Positions 1 to 7,354 of a stretch of DNA of 19,527 bases are shown here, piece by piece. A program made the position numbers and the translations under genes. The DNA is from CANHBY01 sp031374415 (lineage in GTDB: Bacteria > Pseudomonadota > Gammaproteobacteria > Burkholderiales > Burkholderiaceae_C). A model generated the notes under the pieces. It saw only the letters and a program-made list of their open reading frames with translations. It searched no databases and was not told the origin of the DNA. How positions within the stretch are numbered: position 1 is the stretch's first letter; each line of letters begins with the position of its first letter. The stretch lies in contig JANMGB010000331.1 of NCBI GenBank assembly GCA_031374415.1, positions 1 through 19,527 on the forward strand. Direction: 5' to 3'.

Positions 1-1
1 G

Positions 2-121
2 GTTGAAAACCTCTTTCAGAGAATGAAAGTTTTCCGGCGTGTAGCCACACGCTTTGAAAAACTGGACTGCATGTTCCTTGGCTTCGTTCACCTCGCGGCC
101 ATCAGCAAATGGCTTCAGTGA
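2..121 (+). pseudogene. IS5-family transposase, C-terminal fragment
   Basis: The frame open from the window edge encodes 39 residues before a TGA, beginning VENLFQRMKVFRRVATRFEK and ending AAISKWLQ. The pattern of an invariant E, then R...R followed by R(F/Y)EKL....F....HLAA, is the end of the DDE domain of IS5-family transposases; the E is the third catalytic acidic residue. Only the C-terminus lies inside the window, so I cannot tell whether the gene is intact upstream. A sequence resembling the terminal repeat of the IS427 subgroup follows directly. It lies about 75 bp before a second mobile-element remnant, so this flank has taken more than one insertion. Confidence 0.75.
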
Positions 122-137
122 GTTTCCGAACAGGCCC
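122..137. repeat. Probable right terminal inverted repeat of the IS5-family element
   Basis: The 16 bases after the transposase stop read, in reverse complement, GGGCCTGTTCGGAAAC. This resembles the GA/GGCCTGTTCGGAAAC-type ends of IS427-subgroup IS5 elements. The bases that follow are TAG, which fits the short TA or TNA target duplications made by this subgroup. The other end lies outside the window, so the repeat cannot be paired here. Confidence 0.55.
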
Positions 138-196
138 TAGAGCGATTATTGTTTTCCATGCTTGCGCCTTAATCAATTCGTCATGATAATCGCGAC

Positions 197-1463
197 ATGC
201 AAATCGGCACCCGTTTCCGCTGTTACCCAACGCCCGCACAGGCTCAAACCTTGTTGCAGTGGATCGGTTGCCAGCGCCACGTTTACAACTCAGAAGTCGG
301 GGAGGATCAGTATTTCCGGCGCTTCGCCCGCAAGTCGCTCACGCACGCGGGACAGTTCGCACCCATCGACCAGCAATACAGTCATTTCAAAACCGAACTC
401 ACGCCTTGGCTGTCTGCGGTGCCCAGCCAAATTCTGCGCAACGGTGCAGTGTTGTGGAAGCAGGCCTACAGCCGCTATTTCCAGAAGCTGGGCGGCAGGC
501 CAACGACTCACAAAAAACACGGCAAGCAGTCGGTGTGGCTGACTTCGGAGTTGTTCGAGTTCACGCCGGTCGTGGATGGCGATACCGGCGAAATCACCGG
601 CCATCAGTTGCATGTTGGCACCAAGAAATACCCGGTCGGTGCGGTGGCGTTCAAGGCCCACAAAGACTACAGACCACCGGCCTCACTACACATCAGCATT
701 CATGCCGGTCAGTGGCACGTCTCGTTCAATTTTGATGACAACGCCATTGAGCCGACTGACAAAGATACAGCCGCCTGGCTCACGCAGTTCGATGCGTCTG
801 AGTTGCGCGAAATGACGGTCGGGCTTGATCGTGGTGTGGCCCTGCCATTGGCAGGCAGCGACCGGCAGCAATTTGATTTCACGCCCGTTCAGGACAAGCG
901 GCTGACCGCGCAGGAAAAGCACAAAAAGCGATGGCACAAACGTCAGGCTCGCAGAACCAAAGGCTCTAAAAACTGGGTCAAGGCTAAACGCAAGGTGGCC
1001 CGTTATCAGCGCTACGGCGCGGACGTGCGGCGCGACACGTGGCGCACAAGGCCAGACCAAAGTATTTTTGCAGTACAAAGTTCGCCGTCAAGGCAAGCTG
1101 GTGATCGAAGTACCGGCGTTTTATTCTTCGCAGGAATGCGGCGCATGCGGCCACATTCACCTGGACAACCGAGTTTCACAATCCGAGTTTGTCTGTCAAA
1201 GCTGTGGACACATCGACCATGCAGACCACAACGCGGCCAAAGTCATTGCCATGCGAGGTGTCAAGCAGTTGCTGGGTGGGAAGTGTGTCGAGAAAAAGAA
1301 AAAAACGTGCCGGATCACAAGACAAAAGGTAGGGGCGGAGGGCCCCAAACCGGGGGCAGTGATGCACCCAACGCTTGGTGAGACTGAGGTAAGTCGTTTG
1401 GGTGGCAACACCCCGGCGCTCTGGTCGTTGACCCAAGAAACCCCCGCTAGAGCCTTGGCTTAG
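197..1463 (+). pseudogene. tnpB: Decayed IS200/IS605-family TnpB (RNA-guided nuclease), internal deletion and frameshift
   Basis: The N-terminal part is open from ATG 197 and has the TnpB start (FRCYPTPAQAQTLLQWIGCQRHVYN in outline), the first RuvC motif VGLDRGVALPL with Asp211, and the basic helix ending in RYGADVRRDTW near residue 282. The rest of TnpB, VFLQYKVRRQGKLVIEVPA onward, is in another frame from about base 1050. It holds the zinc finger CGAC...CQSC and the last RuvC motif HADHNAAK. The segment that should lie between them, with the RuvC-II glutamate (ED/EAL-type motif) and the RNQKAGLNRSI-like region, is absent, which I estimate at 50-60 codons. The protein is therefore broken and would lack one catalytic residue even if the frames were rejoined. 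No tnpA is present, so the parent element was probably TnpB-only (IS1341-like). After the break the first frame runs on to 1381 as nonsense sequence. Confidence 0.85.
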
Positions 1464-1470
1464 CGGTGGG
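1441..1470 (+). ncRNA. Right-end hairpin of the IS605-type element, probable omegaRNA 3' scaffold
   Basis: The arms CCCCCGCTA (1441-1449) and TAGCGGTGGG (1461-1470) pair along nine bases with one bulged base. Between them AGCC (1451-1454) pairs with GGCT (1457-1460) around TT, giving one almost continuous hairpin. Such a hairpin overlapping the tnpB 3' end is typical of IS200/IS605 right ends, where it forms the scaffold of the omegaRNA and the flanking DNA supplies the guide. The exact element end (about 1470-1485) cannot be fixed from one copy. Expression of an RNA here is inferred. Confidence 0.55.
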
Positions 1471-1492
1471 AGTCTTCATTGACCGAAGGTGC

Positions 1493-2533
1493 TCAACGCC
1501 CCGCCTTGATCGCGCGTGCGGCCTCGCCCACCAAGGCCGGCCCTTGGTAGATCAAGCCGGTGTAGATCTGCACCAGGTTGGCCCCGGCCGAAATTTTCGC
1601 TTGGGCTTGGGCGGCACTGGCCACACCTCCCACGCCGATGATCGGATAAGCGGGCCCCAATGCGGCACGCAGTTCCCTGATGACTCGGTTGCTGGCTTCG
1701 AATACAGGAGCGCCACTTAGGCCGCCTGTCTCTTGCCCGTGGGGCAGGTGGCCCACCGCCTCGCGGGAGAGCGTGGTGTTGGTGGCAATCACGCCGTCAA
1801 TGTGCTTGTCTTGCAGGGTGCGGGCAATCACCTGAACCTGGCTGGCATCTAAGTCAGGTGCGATCTTCACAAACAGTGGCACGCTACGCCCGTGCGTTTG
1901 CGCCAACTGCAATCGCTTGGCTTGCAGCGCTCCCAGCAGGCTATTGAGGGCTTCATCGTTTTGCAGTGCGCGCAGGTTTTGCGTGTTCGGGCTGGAGATA
2001 TTGACCGCCACATAGTCCGCATGAGGGTAGACCCCTTCGAGACCCAGCAGGTAGTCGTCTGCCGCGCGCTCGATCGGGGTGCTTGCATTTTTGCCAATGT
2101 TGAGCCCCAGGATTCCCCCCTGCGAGCGGTACCGTGCCCGCTTGACGTTGTCGACGAAGGCCGCGAGCCCGTCGTTGTTGAAGCCCAAGCGGTTGATCAA
2201 GGCTTGAGCCCGAGGCAAGCGAAACATGCGGGGCTTGGCGTTGCCCGGCTGGGGCAAGGGCGTCACGGTGCCCACCTCGATGAATCCAAATCCCATGGCG
2301 GCCAGGCCATCGATGCAGCGCCCGTTCTTGTCCAAGCCTGCAGCCAGACCGACCCGATTCGCAAACCGCAGACCTGCGACCGTCACGGGGTCGTCCACAC
2401 GTGTCTGCGCCACGGCGCAAATCAGAGGGGTATGTTGTAGGCGTGCCAAAGTGCCCAGCGTCAACTCATGGGCGTGTTCGGGATCCATACCGAACAAAAA
2501 TGGGCGGGTCAGTGCGTAGGGAATCAGGGCCAT
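1493..2533 (-). CDS. pyrD: Dihydroorotate dehydrogenase (quinone), class 2
   Basis: This enzyme oxidises dihydroorotate to orotate with FMN and passes the electrons to membrane quinone; it is the fourth step of pyrimidine synthesis. The 346-residue protein has the class 2 layout: an N-terminal membrane-associating helix (MALIPYALTRPFLFGMDPEHAHELT), then the FMN barrel with GLAAGLDKNG (64-71), GFIEVGTVTP (83-92), NRLGFNNDG (114-122) and LGLNIGKN (142-149). The active-site loop NISSPNT has the expected catalytic serine at about 181. Near the end IGVGGV...A..K..AGA..VQIYTGLIYQGP binds the FMN phosphate. It is divergent from rpiA across 70 bp. Its 3' end faces the tnpB remnant, 22 bp past the right-end hairpin, and the reading frame is undamaged. 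Length and start are normal for the family. Confidence 0.97.
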   Translation of the reverse strand: MALIPYALTRPFLFGMDPEHAHELTLGTLARLQHTPLICAVAQTRVDDPVTVAGLRFANRVGLAAGLDKNGRCIDGLAAMGFGFIEVGTVTPLPQPGNAKPRMFRLPRAQALINRLGFNNDGLAAFVDNVKRARYRSQGGILGLNIGKNASTPIERAADDYLLGLEGVYPHADYVAVNISSPNTQNLRALQNDEALNSLLGALQAKRLQLAQTHGRSVPLFVKIAPDLDASQVQVIARTLQDKHIDGVIATNTTLSREAVGHLPHGQETGGLSGAPVFEASNRVIRELRAALGPAYPIIGVGGVASAAQAQAKISAGANLVQIYTGLIYQGPALVGEAARAIKAGR

Positions 2534-2603
2534 AGGGTGCAGTCTTGGATAATGCGGTTTGCCGCGTTACCGGCGGCTGACCCATCACGATAACATCCGA
2601 ACT

Positions 2604-3263
2604 ATGACCCAAGACGAACTCAAAGCCCAGGTGGGTCTCGCTGCCCTCGCTTACGTGGTGCCGGATTCCATCGTCGGTGTGGGCACGGGTTCGACCGTGA
2701 ATTGTTTCATTGATGCGCTGGCTGGCATCAAACACGCCATTCGCGGTGCAGTGTCCAGCAGCGCGCAAAGCACCACGCGTTTGCACGCATTGGGGATTGA
2801 AGTCTTTGACAGCAACCTGGTGGATCACATCCCTGTCTACATTGATGGGGCGGATGAAATCGACGGCCGGGGCTTCATGATCAAAGGTGGCGGCGCGGCG
2901 CTGACGCGCGAAAAAATTGTGGCCGACATCGCTGAGCGCTTCATTTGCATTGCTGACGCCTCCAAACTCGTCGACAAACTGGGGCACTTTCCTTTGCCTG
3001 TCGAGGTGATTCCGATGGCTGCAGCTCAAGTGGCGCGTCGGTTTGCCCGTTGGGGGGCTCAGGCCCAACTGCGCACCGGGGTCGTGACGGACAACGCTTG
3101 CAGCATTCTCGATGTCCGGGGCTTGCAGATCACCGACCCTGAGGCCATGGAGGCTGAGATCAACCAATGGCCGGGCGTGGTGACGGTGGGCATTTTTGCC
3201 CGTCACAAGGCCAGTGTATGCCTGCTGGCAACCACCCAAGGTGTGAAGACTTTGACGTTTTGA
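2604..3263 (+). CDS. rpiA: Ribose-5-phosphate isomerase A
   Basis: RpiA interconverts ribose 5-phosphate and ribulose 5-phosphate in the non-oxidative pentose phosphate pathway. The open frame extends upstream to 2559, but I place the start at ATG 2604. From there the protein is 219 residues, as in Escherichia coli RpiA, and begins MTQDELK like it. The phosphate loop GVGTGST is at 25-31, YIDGADEID at 79-87 with Asp81 and Asp84, and KGGGAALTREKI at 94-105 with Lys94 and the catalytic base Glu103. ADASK, FPLPVEVIPMA and GVVTDN follow as expected. No strong Shine-Dalgarno sequence precedes the start. The short divergent gap with pyrD must hold both promoters, but I see no convincing consensus pair there. 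Confidence 0.96.
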   Translation: MTQDELKAQVGLAALAYVVPDSIVGVGTGSTVNCFIDALAGIKHAIRGAVSSSAQSTTRLHALGIEVFDSNLVDHIPVYIDGADEIDGRGFMIKGGGAALTREKIVADIAERFICIADASKLVDKLGHFPLPVEVIPMAAAQVARRFARWGAQAQLRTGVVTDNACSILDVRGLQITDPEAMEAEINQWPGVVTVGIFARHKASVCLLATTQGVKTLTF

Positions 3264-3333
3264 ACGCGCCGATTTGAATACAGGCTCTAAATGCGCGTAA
3301 CCTCGGGGCTACCTTACTCACCTGGAACTGCCA

Positions 3334-3519
3334 ATGGCCAAGCCGAATTACTCGTTTGAAAAGCGTCAGCGTGAATTGGCGAAAAAGAAGAAGAAGGAAG
3401 AAAAGTTGCGCGATAAAGCCGACCGCAAGACCGGCCCCGAGGGGTCCGAGTTGCCCGCGGATGACGCCGCCACTCCCCGTGTGGTGGGTGTTAGCGAAGG
3501 CAGCACCCCTGCGCCTTGA
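3334..3519 (+). CDS. Small lysine-rich conserved hypothetical protein (61 aa)
   Basis: This short protein opens MAKPNYSFEKRQRELAKKKK, followed by another highly charged stretch (KEEKLRDKADRK), and then turns into a Pro/Ala/Gly-rich tail ending in TPAP. The N-terminal half should form one very basic amphipathic or coiled-coil helix, and the tail is probably disordered. There is no signal peptide or membrane segment. Similar tiny MAKPNY-FEKRQRE-type proteins occur in many Burkholderiales genomes as proteins of unknown function; that is recalled from general knowledge. It lies 70 bp after rpiA on the same strand and may be cotranscribed. The strong charge pattern and sensible start argue that it is a real gene. 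Binding to nucleic acid or ribosomes would be a guess. Confidence 0.75.
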   Translation: MAKPNYSFEKRQRELAKKKKKEEKLRDKADRKTGPEGSELPADDAATPRVVGVSEGSTPAP

Positions 3520-3523
3520 GATG

Positions 3524-3548
3524 CTTATCCACAGATTCTGTGGGTAAG
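3524..3548. repeat. Perfect 11-bp hairpin made of two opposed DnaA-box-like sequences
   Basis: CTTATCCACAG (3524-3534) and CTGTGGGTAAG (3538-3548) pair along all eleven positions, with one G-T pair, around a 3-base loop. The left arm contains TTATCCACA, a consensus DnaA box, at 3525-3533. The right arm read on the minus strand gives TTACCCACA, one base from consensus. It begins 5 bp after the stop of the small basic protein and has no T-run, so it is not a standard intrinsic terminator. It sits in the gap between that gene and convergent mnmC. Confidence 0.7.
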
Positions 3549-3571
3549 TCTGGGGGCAAGCTCTGTATGGG

Positions 3572-3588
3572 GTGCCAGGCCCTGGCAC
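3572..3588. terminator. Short perfect hairpin between convergent genes, possible weak terminator
   Basis: GTGCCAG (3572-3578) and CTGGCAC (3582-3588) pair perfectly around GCC. The hairpin lies 8 bp beyond the mnmC stop codon, where a terminator would be expected, but no T-run follows on either strand. The function is uncertain. Confidence 0.35.
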
Positions 3589-3596
3589 GGCGGCGA

Positions 3597-5558
3597 TCAG
3601 CGGTCGGCTTCATGGGGCCATTGCAACCTGGCGGGGTCCACAGCATCCAGCAGGCTTGACTCCAACGGGCACGCTGTTCCACTGATCAGTGCGGCCATGA
3701 CTTGTCCGGCCAACGCCGACCAGGTAATTCCCCTTGATCCCAAGCCCGTGCACACCCACAAGCCGGGTACTCGGGGCAGGTGGCGCAGTTGTTCACGGCG
3801 ACCGGGGCCTTGCGGCATCCCACCCCACACCGGCAGTTTGTCTGGCGTGGTCCAGCGCCATCCCACACGACCTTGCACTTGCGCTGTCGCAAGCCGCGCT
3901 TGCGCGCTGCGCTCATCCAGCGCCTCACCACGCAACCGCGCCCACTGCACCAGATTGCTCACATGATCATCTGCGCGCACGGCAGGGTCGAGATCACCGA
4001 TTTGGCTGGTGGCACCCCACAGCCACTGCGACTCCGTCCGCAGGGCATAGCCAGCACCCGTCACCGGTTGATGGGGGCCCTGAGCCGGCCAGCCCAGGGC
4101 CGCGGCTTGGGCTGGCGTACCGCACCAACTGAGTTGCCCGCGCACAGGTGTGAGCAGCGTCTTGGGCCGGCCCAGCAAGCGCAGGGCATCGCCTGCATTG
4201 CACAGCACGAGCACAGGAGCGGTGGACAAGGCGTGCCCCTGGGCATCGCATGCTGTCCAGCCCTTGTCATCGCAGCGCAATGAGGCCACGTTCTGGGCGC
4301 CCTTGAATCGGGTGGCTTGATCCGCGATGGCCAGGTAGGCCCGACACAAGCCCGCAGGGTCGATCCAGCCGCCTTTCGCAAACCACCAAGCCGGCGATGT
4401 CAGGGGCCAGCCGGTACCGCGTGAGGCGCTGTCTGCGCTGTGGGCTTGCACATAGTCCGGAGGCAGGCCCAGGGCGCCCAGCAAGGCGTGCATCTCGGCT
4501 TCACTGCGCCGTGACTCTAGGCGCCACAAGCCCTGGGCCTGACCCTGTGCGCTGTGGTGATCGATGGCTGCTTGAGCGACCTGGTGGATTGCCAGGGCGG
4601 CCGTCCGATACAAGCGCGAATGGGCACCATCTTGCGCATTCACGATGCCATGAAACAAGCCTGCGGGGTTGCCTGAAGCGCCGCAGGCGGGCGTGGTTGC
4701 GGCATCCAGTACCGTGCTGCGCCAGCCGACCTGAGACAAGCCCCAAGCTGTGGCACAGCCGGCCAGACCCGCCCCGATGATCAAGGCATGCTGCTCGCCG
4801 CCATGTGCTGCTGCGCTGGCGCGCCCTGGCGAGACGCGGGGACGCCAGCGCGGCGCGTAGCGGCCGACGGTCATGTCGCGCTTTTCACCATGGCCTACCG
4901 CGCGCGTGATCTCAAAGCCCGCGGCGCTCAGACCATCACGGACCGCTCGCGCGGCCGACCAGGTGGCCACCGTGGCCTCAGGCTGGGCCAGGCGAGCCAG
5001 GGCCTTGAACACTTTCGGCTGCCATAAGGCGGGGTTGCGCGAGGGCGCAAAGCCATCCAAGTAAAACGCGTCCACCCGCATGTGCAGTTCAGGCAGCCAC
5101 TGCAGCGCATCACCGAGTGCCAACAGCAAACGAACTCGGCCGCCATCAAACGACAGCATGTGCAGGTTGGGCGTGAGTGCGGGCCACTGAGCCAACAGGG
5201 CGTCAACCATTTCGGGGCAGGGGCTGTGGGCATGGGCGCGTCGCAGGTCAGCACCTGTGAACGGGTGCTGCTCTATGGACACGAAATCGAGGGGCGCCCT
5301 CGGCTCCGGTGTTGCGCGCCATGCTTGCCAGGTGGCGAGAAAATTATTGGCCAGCCCCAAGCCGGTTTCCAGAATCACGAAGCGCTTTGTCGGTGTCTGT
5401 TGCCACCGTTGCGGCAAGCGGTTGCCCGCGAGAAAAACATGCGCCGCTTGCTCAAACGCCCCCGCCTTGGCGTGATAAACGTCGGCATACTGTTCCGACC
5501 ACGGCTGCCCCTCGGCGTTGAATGTCAGGGGTGCGGGTTGGATGGGCGATGTTTTCAT
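3597..5558 (-). CDS. mnmC: Bifunctional tRNA mnm5s2U34 methyltransferase / FAD-dependent cmnm5s2U34 oxidoreductase
   Basis: MnmC completes the mnm5s2U modification of the wobble uridine of certain tRNAs: the FAD domain removes the carboxymethyl group and the methyltransferase domain adds the final methyl from SAM. In this 653-residue protein the N-terminal domain shows the family opening IQPAPLTFNAEGQPWSEQYADVY, the SAM loop ETGLGLANNF (64-73) and the DGFAPSRNPALW motif (168-179). After a short linker the FAD domain begins with the dinucleotide fold LIIGAGLAG (259-267) and continues with ACGASGNPAGLFHG. Near the C-terminus GLGSRGITWS.L.G is the usual FAD-closing motif. Both halves are intact, so it is a full-length fusion of the common type. 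Its start is 38 bp downstream of the efp stop, and an efp terminator lies inside that gap. Confidence 0.96.
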   Translation of the reverse strand: MKTSPIQPAPLTFNAEGQPWSEQYADVYHAKAGAFEQAAHVFLAGNRLPQRWQQTPTKRFVILETGLGLANNFLATWQAWRATPEPRAPLDFVSIEQHPFTGADLRRAHAHSPCPEMVDALLAQWPALTPNLHMLSFDGGRVRLLLALGDALQWLPELHMRVDAFYLDGFAPSRNPALWQPKVFKALARLAQPEATVATWSAARAVRDGLSAAGFEITRAVGHGEKRDMTVGRYAPRWRPRVSPGRASAAAHGGEQHALIIGAGLAGCATAWGLSQVGWRSTVLDAATTPACGASGNPAGLFHGIVNAQDGAHSRLYRTAALAIHQVAQAAIDHHSAQGQAQGLWRLESRRSEAEMHALLGALGLPPDYVQAHSADSASRGTGWPLTSPAWWFAKGGWIDPAGLCRAYLAIADQATRFKGAQNVASLRCDDKGWTACDAQGHALSTAPVLVLCNAGDALRLLGRPKTLLTPVRGQLSWCGTPAQAAALGWPAQGPHQPVTGAGYALRTESQWLWGATSQIGDLDPAVRADDHVSNLVQWARLRGEALDERSAQARLATAQVQGRVGWRWTTPDKLPVWGGMPQGPGRREQLRHLPRVPGLWVCTGLGSRGITWSALAGQVMAALISGTACPLESSLLDAVDPARLQWPHEADR

Positions 5559-5567
5559 GCGCGCATC

Positions 5568-5589
5568 AAAAAGGGCACCGAAGTGCCCT
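5568..5589 (-). terminator. Intrinsic terminator of efp
   Basis: On the minus strand AGGGCAC, TTCG and GTGCCCT form a seven-base-pair stem with a stable tetraloop, and the stem runs straight into TTTTT (bases 5572 down to 5568). This is a textbook intrinsic terminator after the efp stop. It ends only about 10 bases before the mnmC start codon. Confidence 0.85.
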
Positions 5590-5596
5590 GTCTGGC

Positions 5597-6151
5597 TTAA
5601 ACGCGTTTGCGGTATTCGTGGGTGCGGGTGTCGATTTCGATCTTGTCGCCTGTTTCGACAAACAGGGGCACCGAGACTTCAAACCCGGTGGCCAGCTTGG
5701 CGGGCTTCAAGACCTTGCCTGAGGTGTCGCCCTTGACGGCTGGCTCGGTATAGGTCACTTCACGCACCAGGCTGGTGGGCAGTTCGACCGAAATGGCCTT
5801 GCCGTCGTAGAACACCACTTCAACGGCCATGTTGTCTTCCAGGTACTGGATGGCGTCGCCCATGTTCTCGGCTTCGACTTCAAACTGGTTGTACTCCGCG
5901 TCCATGAAGGCGTACATCGGGTCAGCGAAGTAAGAGTAGGTGCACTCTTTTTTGTCGAGGATGACCTGGTCCATTTTGTCGTCGGCCTTGAACACCACCT
6001 CGGTACCTGAGCTGTTGAGCAGGCTCTTGAGCTTCATGCGCACCGTGGCAGAGTTGCGGCCACCGCGGCTGTACTCGGTTTTGAGCACGACCCAGGGGTT
6101 TTTGTCCTGCATGATGACGTTGCCGGCGCGAATTTCTTGAGCGATCTTCAT
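5597..6151 (-). CDS. efp: Elongation factor P (Arg32 type)
   Basis: EF-P binds the ribosome between the P and E sites and relieves stalling at consecutive prolines. The 184-residue length, the opening MKIAQEIRAGNVI, the three beta-barrel domains and the end THEYRKRV are normal for the family. The loop that reaches the peptidyl-transferase centre reads YSRGGRNSA, placing Arg at position 32. This is the Arg type that is rhamnosylated by EarP, in contrast to the Lys34 type modified by EpmA/EpmB. earP lies directly upstream on the same strand with an 83-bp gap, in full agreement. The SPTSLV-like region of domain III appears as ELPTSLVREVTYTEP. A strong terminator follows the gene. Confidence 0.98.
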   Translation of the reverse strand: MKIAQEIRAGNVIMQDKNPWVVLKTEYSRGGRNSATVRMKLKSLLNSSGTEVVFKADDKMDQVILDKKECTYSYFADPMYAFMDAEYNQFEVEAENMGDAIQYLEDNMAVEVVFYDGKAISVELPTSLVREVTYTEPAVKGDTSGKVLKPAKLATGFEVSVPLFVETGDKIEIDTRTHEYRKRV

Positions 6152-6181
6152 AACTGTGTTCCGTGAGGTGGTGCGCGATTT

Positions 6182-6209
6182 GAGGGGCCAAAGGTGGAGG
6201 GGCCAAAGG
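6182..6209. repeat. Two tandem copies of a 13-bp sequence between earP and efp
   Basis: GAGGGGCCAAAGG occurs at 6182-6194 and again, exactly, at 6197-6209, separated by TG, so the period is 15 bp. On the minus strand this lies in the leader between earP and efp, 31 bp before the efp start codon. It may be slippage or a protein or RNA site; nothing else identifies it. Confidence 0.7.
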
Positions 6210-6234
6210 CTCAGTCAGCGCGAAGCCTGCCATT

Positions 6235-7308
6235 TTAGCGCCGTGCCGCGGGTCTGTGTGAAGTGACAAAGTCGACCAGACGCGTGCTGAGATCCGTTTG
6301 GCTGCGCAGCCAGGCACTCCATGAGAGGGCCTCGGTCTGCCAGGGCTGCCATTCAAAGGCATCACGTGGCCAGGGCAGGGGGTCGCTGGGGTCTGACAGA
6401 CCATTCCAGGCCAGGCTCAAGGCGCGATGCCGCTGACAAAGGCCCACCTGGTCGGCCCACAGTTGGTGATAGGCCAGCAGCTTGGCCCGGTGGGCGCCAT
6501 CGCTTTGGGGATAGATGTGCCAAATGAAGGGTCGATGGGCCCATTGCGCCCGCACAAACGAGTCTTCACCGCGCACCAAATTCACATCGCAGGCCCACAA
6601 CAGGTGATCGAAGTCGATTTGGCTCAGTGGCGGCAGGTAACTCACCCGCAAGCCCTTGACTTGGGTCTGCGAACCCAGCACAGATCGCACTTGCTCAGTA
6701 GCTTGTCCGGTGCTCACGAGCAGCCAAGTGGACTGCTGCTGCAGGGCCTGCAACAGGCTGGGCAGGGCAGGGTTTTGGTAGCAAAACAGGCTGACACGCT
6801 GCTCACCGGCCCGGGGCACCAAGCCCTGCTGGCCCCACCAAGCGTCGGGGTCAAACTGGGCCTGGCGTGAGCCGAGGTCAGATTCACGCAGCAGGCCGCC
6901 GCTGCGCTCAAGCCAGCCCGGATAAAAAAAATACTTGCTCAGACCCCGACCCACCCCTTGCTGAGGTGATCGCAGCGCATGGTTCCTCAAGGCGGCGGGC
7001 TCCGCACTGAGGTATTCCAGATTGATCCAAACGGGTGGACTGCTTTGGGCCGCCATGCGCGCTAGGAAGGCCTCCGGCGGGTCGCAGCCAAAAGCCTCCA
7101 CCACCACATCGCCCGGTTCGGGCCACAGGGTCTGGGCATTCCAGACTTTCACGTCATCAGCCGCGGGGGCCATCCACCGCAGGGCGCTGGGGTCATCAAC
7201 CCACAAGCGAACCTGATGCCCTCGCGAACGCAGCTCGGCCGCCAGGCGCCAGCACACGCCGATGTCGCCCCAGTTGTCGATGACGCGGCAAAACAAGTCC
7301 CAAAGCAT
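6235..7308 (-). CDS. earP: EF-P arginine rhamnosyltransferase
   Basis: EarP transfers rhamnose from dTDP-rhamnose to Arg32 of EF-P, which activates that factor for polyproline translation. The open frame extends back to 7443, but the first 45 residues are low in family character and would overlap uvrC. ATG at 7308 gives the family opening MLWDLFCRVIDNWGDIGVCW, with the two catalytic-region aspartates at 11 and 15, and a 357-residue protein. The donor-binding segment VNLVRGEDSFVRAQWA (RGEDS at 246-250, Glu248) is present, as are WINLEYLSAE and the HIYPQSDGAH region. It is a GT-B fold inverting glycosyltransferase (GT104). It is divergent from uvrC with only 46 bp between starts, and is the first gene of a minus-strand run with efp and mnmC. 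Confidence 0.95.
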   Translation of the reverse strand: MLWDLFCRVIDNWGDIGVCWRLAAELRSRGHQVRLWVDDPSALRWMAPAADDVKVWNAQTLWPEPGDVVVEAFGCDPPEAFLARMAAQSSPPVWINLEYLSAEPAALRNHALRSPQQGVGRGLSKYFFYPGWLERSGGLLRESDLGSRQAQFDPDAWWGQQGLVPRAGEQRVSLFCYQNPALPSLLQALQQQSTWLLVSTGQATEQVRSVLGSQTQVKGLRVSYLPPLSQIDFDHLLWACDVNLVRGEDSFVRAQWAHRPFIWHIYPQSDGAHRAKLLAYHQLWADQVGLCQRHRALSLAWNGLSDPSDPLPWPRDAFEWQPWQTEALSWSAWLRSQTDLSTRLVDFVTSHRPAARR

Positions 7309-7354
7309 GGGGACATTATCCCGCGGTGCCGAGGCTGCCGCTACAGTCGCGCCG

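Noticed and set aside
2466..3239. A 257-codon minus-strand open frame opposite rpiA
   Set aside because: Antisense to a clear RpiA with all catalytic residues.
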